A stretch of 10,470 nt of DNA from positions 1 to 10,470 of the forward strand of contig DAOVNN010000071.1 in the NCBI GenBank assembly GCA_030630165.1. The letters are read 5' to 3'. The first letter of the stretch is position 1. The number at the start of each line of letters is the position of its first letter. Shown in pieces: positions 6,395 through 10,470 of this stretch. Below the pieces are notes generated by a model. That model saw only the letters and a list, made by a program, of their open reading frames with translations, was not told the origin of the DNA and did no database searches. This DNA comes from Candidatus Krumholzibacteriota bacterium (GTDB lineage Bacteria; Krumholzibacteriota; Krumholzibacteriia; Krumholzibacteriales; Krumholzibacteriaceae). A program made the position numbers and the translations under genes.

Positions 6395-7598
6395 CGGCCG
6401 TCCGGCCGCCGTCCGTCTGCGGCAGGCAGCGCTGGTGTTCTTCGGCATCTTCGTCTTCACATCGACATTCTCGATCGCGGCCAACCAGATATCCCTCAGC
6501 ATCACAGTGCTTCTCTTTGCAGCCCTCTGTTTGATCGATCGATCGTTCAGGCCGGGGTGGCTTCCTCTCGCCCTTCCCTTCGCGGCGTTCACGTTTATTT
6601 CGATAATCTCATCCCTGCTCTCCGGCAATCCGGCCGATGCCTTCGGAAACATGAAGAACTACCTGCTCTTCGTAGCGGTCTGGCTTACCGCGTCACTGGC
6701 GGCCGACCGGTCGATGCGCGGCAGGATCTACCAGGTCCTTCTCGTCTCGGGAGCGGGTTCGGCCTTGTACGGTATAGTCATCTATTGTATGGGGATGGGT
6801 AGAGGGGGCCTGCACAGGACTCCAGGAACGTTCTCGAACGAGATGACATTCGGCGGGATCATGATGCTGCTGCTCTCACTGTACGTTGCGGTGTCTATTG
6901 CCGCCGGGATACCCCGGAAGCTGAGGATCTCCTCGATGATCGCGGCGGCCGTAACATTTATGGCTCTGGTTCTGACGCAGACACGTTCGTCCTGGCTCGC
7001 CATGTTCATATCCGGCATAGTGATACTTGCCCTGCTGCGCAGGCGATGGATCCCCGTGTACATAGCCGCCGTAACGGCCCTGGTGCTGCTCGGACCGAGC
7101 GCCTACCGTGACAGGATAACGACGATGTTCGACCTGCAGTTCAGGACGAATGTCCAGAGGATCAACATGCTCAGGGGCGGGTTATCGATATTCAGGGAGC
7201 ATGCGGTCATCGGCACGGGGCCGGTGGACCTCGGAGAGATCTACAGGGAGCATATGCCGCCAGAGGCCGTTCATGTGCACGGTCACATGCACAACATATT
7301 CCTTCACGTGGCCGTTACCCTGGGAACCCTGGGGCTCGCGGCGTTCGTCTGGCTTCTCGCCTCGATGTTCAGGATCGTCGGGAGGAATCTGCGTCTCGAC
7401 CTGCCACCCCCCGGGAGGGCCCTTACGGCAGGATCCCTCGGCGCCATGACCGGTTTTATAGTCAACGGGATGTTCGACTGGAACTTCGGCGACGCCGAAG
7501 TGCTGACGATGATGCTGATCATCATCGGATTGAACGCGGCCGTCTACAGGGAGTGGAGCACCGGAGAATCAGCGGCTCCTCTTGACCGGCGGCCCTGA
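6381..7598 (+). CDS. O-antigen ligase / Wzy-type polymerase family membrane protein
   Basis: A 405-residue polytopic membrane protein with roughly ten hydrophobic segments, the usual size for the WaaL/Wzy family. The diagnostic Wzy_C region is present. 'LTQTRSSWLAMF' (198-209) precedes a hydrophobic helix, 'FREHAVIGTGP' (271-281) matches the 'PllGtGpg' stretch, and the periplasmic-loop histidine motif 'HVHGHMHNIFLHVAVTLGT' (298-316) precedes the last hydrophobic region. Family members join lipid-linked glycans to lipid A-core (ligase) or to each other (polymerase) at the outer face of the inner membrane, and the two activities cannot be separated by sequence alone. The ATG at 6381 lies just after GGAGG (6373-6377), and the gene begins 14 bp inside the preceding fusion gene, implying coupled translation. 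No separate flippase or second polymerase is in the window. Confidence 0.86.
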   Translation: MRAADGRPAAVRLRQAALVFFGIFVFTSTFSIAANQISLSITVLLFAALCLIDRSFRPGWLPLALPFAAFTFISIISSLLSGNPADAFGNMKNYLLFVAVWLTASLAADRSMRGRIYQVLLVSGAGSALYGIVIYCMGMGRGGLHRTPGTFSNEMTFGGIMMLLLSLYVAVSIAAGIPRKLRISSMIAAAVTFMALVLTQTRSSWLAMFISGIVILALLRRRWIPVYIAAVTALVLLGPSAYRDRITTMFDLQFRTNVQRINMLRGGLSIFREHAVIGTGPVDLGEIYREHMPPEAVHVHGHMHNIFLHVAVTLGTLGLAAFVWLLASMFRIVGRNLRLDLPPPGRALTAGSLGAMTGFIVNGMFDWNFGDAEVLTMMLIIIGLNAAVYREWSTGESAAPLDRRP

Positions 7599-7611
7599 GG
7601 ACGTGTATATT
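7582..7611 (+). promoter_or_regulatory. Sigma-70-like promoter, possibly leaderless, for the UbiA-family gene
   Basis: A -35 box TTGACC (7582-7587) and a -10 box TATATT (7606-7611) are 18 bp apart. The -10 box ends 7 bp before ATG at 7619, so transcription would begin at or next to the start codon. No Shine-Dalgarno sequence lies close to this ATG; the nearest purine run, at 7596-7601, is 17 nt away. The -35 box lies inside the end of the ligase-like gene. Confidence 0.5.
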
Positions 7612-7618
7612 AGCCGAC

Positions 7619-8506
7619 ATGAATAAGATCTGGTACCTGATCATCTCGATGCGGCCCAAGCAGTGGACCAAGAACCTGGTCCTCTTCGCCGGTATCGTAT
7701 TCTCCAAGAGATTTGCCGACCCCGAGCTCGTCCGCCTGAGTCTCTACGGCTTCATCGTCTTCTGCGGCCTGTCCGGAGCGATCTATATACTCAATGATAT
7801 CTTCGATCGCGACAGGGACAGGGAACATCCGAAGAAGACCGATCGTCCGATAGCGGCCGGAAGGATAAATCTCCGCCTCGCGGCCGGTTTCGCCATCCTG
7901 CTGATCGCTGTAATGCTTCCCGTGTCGTGGACCCTCGGGAGAGATTTCTTCTTTCTGACAGCGGCGTTCGTCGGGGTCAACCTGGCCTATTCGCTCGTGT
8001 TCCGCAATGTCGTGATACTCGACGTGATCGCGATATCGTTCAGCTTTCTGATCAGGGCGGCGGCGGGAGTAGCGGTTCTCCACACGGTGATACCCGACCT
8101 CGAGTTCTCACCGTGGCTCTGGATATGTACGCTGTTCCTCTCTCTCTTCCTGGCGATCTGCAAGAGGAGGAACGAGATCACCAATCTCGTCTCGGCTGGC
8201 AATCACCGCATTTCGCTGAGGGACTATTCCGTGACTCTGCTCGACCAGCTGGTCAGTCTTTCGGCGACGGCCTCGATCATATCATATTCGATATACACTG
8301 TCTGGCCGTCGACCGTCCTGAAATTCGGTACGAGAGATCTCGTCTACACGATACCCTTCGTCGTATTCGGTATCATGCGGTATCTCTATCTTGTATACAA
8401 CAGGCACGAGGGCGGCGACCCGTCGGGCGTCCTGCTTACTGAGAAAGCGATCATCATCGACGTGTTCCTCTGGTTCGCAGCGGTGATCTATATAATTCTT
8501 CGATGA
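7619..8506 (+). CDS. UbiA-family prenyltransferase, decaprenyl-phosphate phosphoribosyltransferase-like
   Basis: A 295-residue integral membrane protein of the UbiA superfamily, with about eight to nine hydrophobic helices. The N-terminal 'MRPKQWTKNLVLFAG' (11-25) and the Asp-rich motif 'NDIFDRDRDREHPKKTDRP' (59-77), followed by 'IAAG', are hallmarks of the phosphoribosyl-transferring branch. That branch is typified by mycobacterial Rv3806c, which attaches 5-phosphoribose from PRPP to polyprenyl phosphate. The second conserved region runs through 'YSLVFRNVVILDVIAI' (124-139), and 'CKRRNE' (181-186) also fits this branch. The product in that family is a lipid-linked pentose donor for cell-envelope glycans, and the surrounding glycan genes fit that role. 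The epimerase pair DprE1/DprE2, which would turn the ribose into arabinose, is not in the window. The gene starts 20 bp after the ligase-like gene, has no clear ribosome binding site, and may be expressed from a leaderless promoter. Exact substrates are inferred. Confidence 0.86.
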   Translation: MNKIWYLIISMRPKQWTKNLVLFAGIVFSKRFADPELVRLSLYGFIVFCGLSGAIYILNDIFDRDRDREHPKKTDRPIAAGRINLRLAAGFAILLIAVMLPVSWTLGRDFFFLTAAFVGVNLAYSLVFRNVVILDVIAISFSFLIRAAAGVAVLHTVIPDLEFSPWLWICTLFLSLFLAICKRRNEITNLVSAGNHRISLRDYSVTLLDQLVSLSATASIISYSIYTVWPSTVLKFGTRDLVYTIPFVVFGIMRYLYLVYNRHEGGDPSGVLLTEKAIIIDVFLWFAAVIYIILR

Positions 8507-8554
8507 CAAGGCTATCCTTTAACTGGCACAGCCAGATGGAGAGAAAACGATACC

Positions 8555-9628
8555 ATGAGTAAAGTAGCGGTTCTAAGGACGGTCCCGGAGACCGTAGTCG
8601 ACGATTATCACCGGCTGATGGATATGGCCGGAGCGGGAGATGTCCTCACGGCCGAAAGGGATCTGCTCCTGAAACTCAACCTCTCCTGGACCAAATATTT
8701 TCCGGCCTGCTCGAGCCAGCCCTGGCAGCTCGAGGGTGTAGTGAAGGATCTTCTCGGCAGGGGCTATACGAAGGATTCGCTGATTCCCGTTGAAAACAAG
8801 ACGGTCGTTACCAATCCGCGAAAGGGCGCCGTTAACAACCTGTGGATGCCGATTCTCGACAGGTACGAGCTCCCGTTTACCCCCCTTACGGATGTCGAAT
8901 GGACGATTTACGAGTTCCGCTCCGAGCTGCTGAAGCTGGGTGAGATATTCCCCGAGGGGATCGAGATCCCGAAGATGTACATCGGCAGGGATGTGCTGCA
9001 CCTGCCTACGGTAAAGACCCATGGCCACTCGACGACGACGGGAGCTATCAAGAACTCCTTCGGCGGGCTGCTCAAGGAGGTCAGGCATTACGCCCACAAG
9101 TACATGCACGAGGTGCTGGTCGACCTGCTTTTCATGCAGCGCGAGCTCCACCCCAACATATTCGCCGTGATGGACGGCACTGTATGCGGCAATGGAGCGG
9201 GGCCGCGGACGATGGATCCATACGAGGGCGACCTGATCCTCGCGAGCTCAGACTCCGTGGCGATCGACGCGGTCGCCGCGAAGATAATGGGATTCGATCC
9301 GATGTCGATCGACTACCTGAGGTGGTCGACCGAGAGGGGCCTCGGCGAGGCGAGGGTCGACAATCTCGAGATCGTCGGCGAGGATATAGATAAGCTCAAC
9401 TTCGAGTTCAGAGTGAAAAAGAGCCTGGTGATCTGGGGCGACCAGATGTTGAGAAAGGGGCCGCTTCAGTTCCTCGAGAAGCCGGCGCTGCATTCGCCCC
9501 TGGTAGGCTGGGCTCCGATGGCCAGCAATATCTACCACGATTTCTTCTGGTATCCGACCATCGGTCGCTCGAAGATCAGGAAGTTCAGGAAGACGAAGTG
9601 GGGCGACCTCTGGGAGACCTACAGGTGA
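8555..9628 (+). CDS. DUF362 domain-containing protein
   Basis: A 357-residue soluble protein with the DUF362 pattern. 'LLLKLNLSW' (37-45) is the early conserved strand. 'LHLPTVKTHGHSTTTGAIKN' (148-167), followed by 'SFGGLL', is the central motif of the family. 'AVMDGTVCGNGAGP' (204-217) and 'SSDSVAIDAVAAKIMGFDP' (231-249) complete it, with the usual 'LEIVG' (271-275) afterwards. The family's biochemical function is not established. Some members carry ferredoxin-type CxxCxxC clusters, but this one has only two cysteines (52 and 211), so no iron-sulfur cluster is expected. The C-terminal 50 residues are rich in aromatic and basic residues and could contact a membrane or nucleic acid; that is a guess. 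ATG at 8555 has GGAGAG 11 nt upstream (8538-8543). Its stop overlaps the ispE start by 4 bp (GTGA), implying translational coupling with isoprenoid synthesis. Confidence 0.86.
   Translation: MSKVAVLRTVPETVVDDYHRLMDMAGAGDVLTAERDLLLKLNLSWTKYFPACSSQPWQLEGVVKDLLGRGYTKDSLIPVENKTVVTNPRKGAVNNLWMPILDRYELPFTPLTDVEWTIYEFRSELLKLGEIFPEGIEIPKMYIGRDVLHLPTVKTHGHSTTTGAIKNSFGGLLKEVRHYAHKYMHEVLVDLLFMQRELHPNIFAVMDGTVCGNGAGPRTMDPYEGDLILASSDSVAIDAVAAKIMGFDPMSIDYLRWSTERGLGEARVDNLEIVGEDIDKLNFEFRVKKSLVIWGDQMLRKGPLQFLEKPALHSPLVGWAPMASNIYHDFFWYPTIGRSKIRKFRKTKWGDLWETYR
9612..9617 (+). promoter_or_regulatory. Shine-Dalgarno site supporting the GTG start of ispE
   Basis: GGGAGA lies 7 nt before GTG at 9625, inside the DUF362 gene. 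The next possible ATG in frame is far inside the conserved GHMP region, so the GTG overlapping the upstream stop is the credible start. Confidence 0.65.
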
Positions 9629-10470
9629 CCGTCGGCTCTATCTCGGTAAGATGCAACGCCAAGATCAATCTCTACCTCGAAGTCATCCGTAAACGCGATG
9701 ACGGATACCATGACATAGAGACCGTGTTTCAACCTGTGTCCCTCCATGACATCATTCGTATCGAGCGGACCAGCGGGGGTATCTCGCTCACGGGCGATGA
9801 TCCCGGGATCCCGTGGGACAGCTCGAATCTCTGCTGGAAAGCGGCAGAACTGATCCTCGGGGAGTACGGGGAAGGGAAGGGAGTGTCGCTGGATGTCCGT
9901 AAAAATATTCCATCCGGAGCCGGGCTCGGTGGAGGCAGCTCGGATGCCGCGGGGGTCCTTGCCGGGGTGAACGAGCTGCTCGGCCTGGAAATCGACGTTA
10001 CGCGCCTGATGGAGATGGCCCTTGAGATAGGCTCAGACGTGCCTTTTTTCCTGTTTGGATCGCCGGCGGTCGGGAAGGGAAGAGGTGAGATCCTCGAAAA
10101 GACAGAAGGGCTGAGCGGCGGAACGCTGCTGATCGTCAAGCCGGATATAAACGTTTCCACGAAGTGGGCTTACCAAAACCCCAATTTAATATTGACAAGG
10201 TCCGATGGCGGTCATAAACTAAATTGTCTGCTGGGGGGATTGAAGGATTTTCCGGATATCGCTCTCGAGACGAGCAACAGCTTCCAGGGAGTCGTTGTCG
10301 GAGAGTATCCGGTAATCGGGCAGATTCTGGTTCTCCTGAAGAGCGAGGGAGCGCGGCTCAGTTCGATGAGTGGAAGCGGGTCGGCGTGTTTCGCACTTTA
10401 TGAAGACGATACAACGGCGTCAAGGGTAAGGGACCTCATGCTTGGTGAGGGGCATTGCGCCTGGATCGCA
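9625..10470 (+). CDS. ispE: 4-diphosphocytidyl-2-C-methyl-D-erythritol kinase (3' partial)
   Basis: The frame runs from GTG at 9625 through 282 codons without a stop to the window edge. Known IspE proteins are about 280-300 residues, so only the last few are probably missing. IspE is a GHMP kinase that phosphorylates CDP-ME with ATP in the MEP pathway to isopentenyl diphosphate. The N-terminal 'NAKINLYLEV' (11-20) holds the catalytic lysine K13, followed by 'DGYHDIETVFQ' (26-36). The glycine-rich ATP loop 'PSGAGLGGGSSDAAG' is at 96-110. 'GSDVPFF' (136-142) holds the catalytic aspartate D138, and the C-terminal GHMP motif 'LSSMSGSGSACFALY' is at 245-259. All key residues are present, so the enzyme looks functional. 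The start overlaps the DUF362 stop by 4 bp. Its product supports undecaprenyl-phosphate and other polyprenyl carriers used by the upstream glycan genes. The coding sequence contains a strong promoter-like element in an AT-rich patch. Confidence 0.97.
   Translation, partial: MTVGSISVRCNAKINLYLEVIRKRDDGYHDIETVFQPVSLHDIIRIERTSGGISLTGDDPGIPWDSSNLCWKAAELILGEYGEGKGVSLDVRKNIPSGAGLGGGSSDAAGVLAGVNELLGLEIDVTRLMEMALEIGSDVPFFLFGSPAVGKGRGEILEKTEGLSGGTLLIVKPDINVSTKWAYQNPNLILTRSDGGHKLNCLLGGLKDFPDIALETSNSFQGVVVGEYPVIGQILVLLKSEGARLSSMSGSGSACFALYEDDTTASRVRDLMLGEGHCAWIA
10192..10220 (+). promoter_or_regulatory. Promoter-like element inside ispE
   Basis: A perfect -35 consensus TTGACA (10192-10197) is followed after 17 bp by TAAACT (10215-10220, 4 of 6 matches to TATAAT). 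It lies in the most AT-rich patch of the gene, in a weakly conserved part of IspE, and would fire toward genes beyond the window. It is predicted from consensus only. Confidence 0.4.

Noticed and set aside
6533..6544. Three tandem GATC units
   Set aside because: Within coding sequence of the ligase-like gene, where they encode ordinary residues (Leu-Ile-Asp-Arg-Ser). Too short to suggest a repeat array or a methylation-controlled site.
8523..8535. Small inverted repeat CTGGC-ACA-GCCAG before the DUF362 gene
   Set aside because: A 5-bp stem without a T-run is not a convincing terminator. It could form a weak hairpin near the ribosome binding site but there is no further support.

Overview
The window is a GC-rich, densely coding stretch of a bacterial chromosome. 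It carries most of a cell-surface polysaccharide (O-antigen or capsule type) locus, followed by isoprenoid-related genes. A Wza-like SLBB export protein and a phosphoheptose isomerase point to a diderm (Gram-negative-type) bacterium. Heavy AGG and ATA use and the gene content do not match a familiar model genus, and I cannot assign a phylum from sequence alone.

Layout: (1) 2-2512, plus strand: the end of a polysaccharide-export SLBB protein, gmhA, and a family 4 glycosyltransferase with a TTG start. (2) 2533-3702, minus strand: a second family 4 glycosyltransferase, convergent with the first. (3) 3703-3895: a divergent intergenic region with a good sigma-70-like promoter on each strand and two GC palindromes between them. 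(4) 3896-7598, plus strand: an 832-residue membrane fusion protein followed by an O-antigen ligase/polymerase-like protein, overlapping by 14 bp. (5) 7619-8506: a UbiA-family prenyltransferase resembling decaprenyl-phosphate phosphoribosyltransferase, with a promoter placed so that the mRNA may be leaderless. (6) 8555-9628: a DUF362 protein. (7) 9625 to the window end: ispE, overlapping the DUF362 stop by 4 bp and running off the edge.

How the genes may work together: the WecA/MraY-type half of the fusion would load a sugar-1-phosphate onto undecaprenyl phosphate. The two GT4 enzymes would extend the lipid-linked glycan, GmhA would supply a heptose precursor, the ligase/polymerase would transfer or polymerise the glycan, and the SLBB protein would help export it. 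The UbiA protein may make a polyprenyl-phosphate-linked pentose donor, and IspE feeds the MEP pathway that makes polyprenyl carriers. The window is therefore consistent with a lipid-carrier theme.

The most unusual item is the fusion protein. Its C-terminal half looks like a full-length CapD/FlaA1-type nucleotide-sugar dehydratase fold that has lost both its glycine-rich cofactor loop and its catalytic Met/Tyr-xxx-Lys. It therefore looks like a pseudoenzyme tethered to a glycan-initiating transferase. No tRNA, rRNA, CRISPR array, insertion sequence or clear intrinsic terminator was seen.
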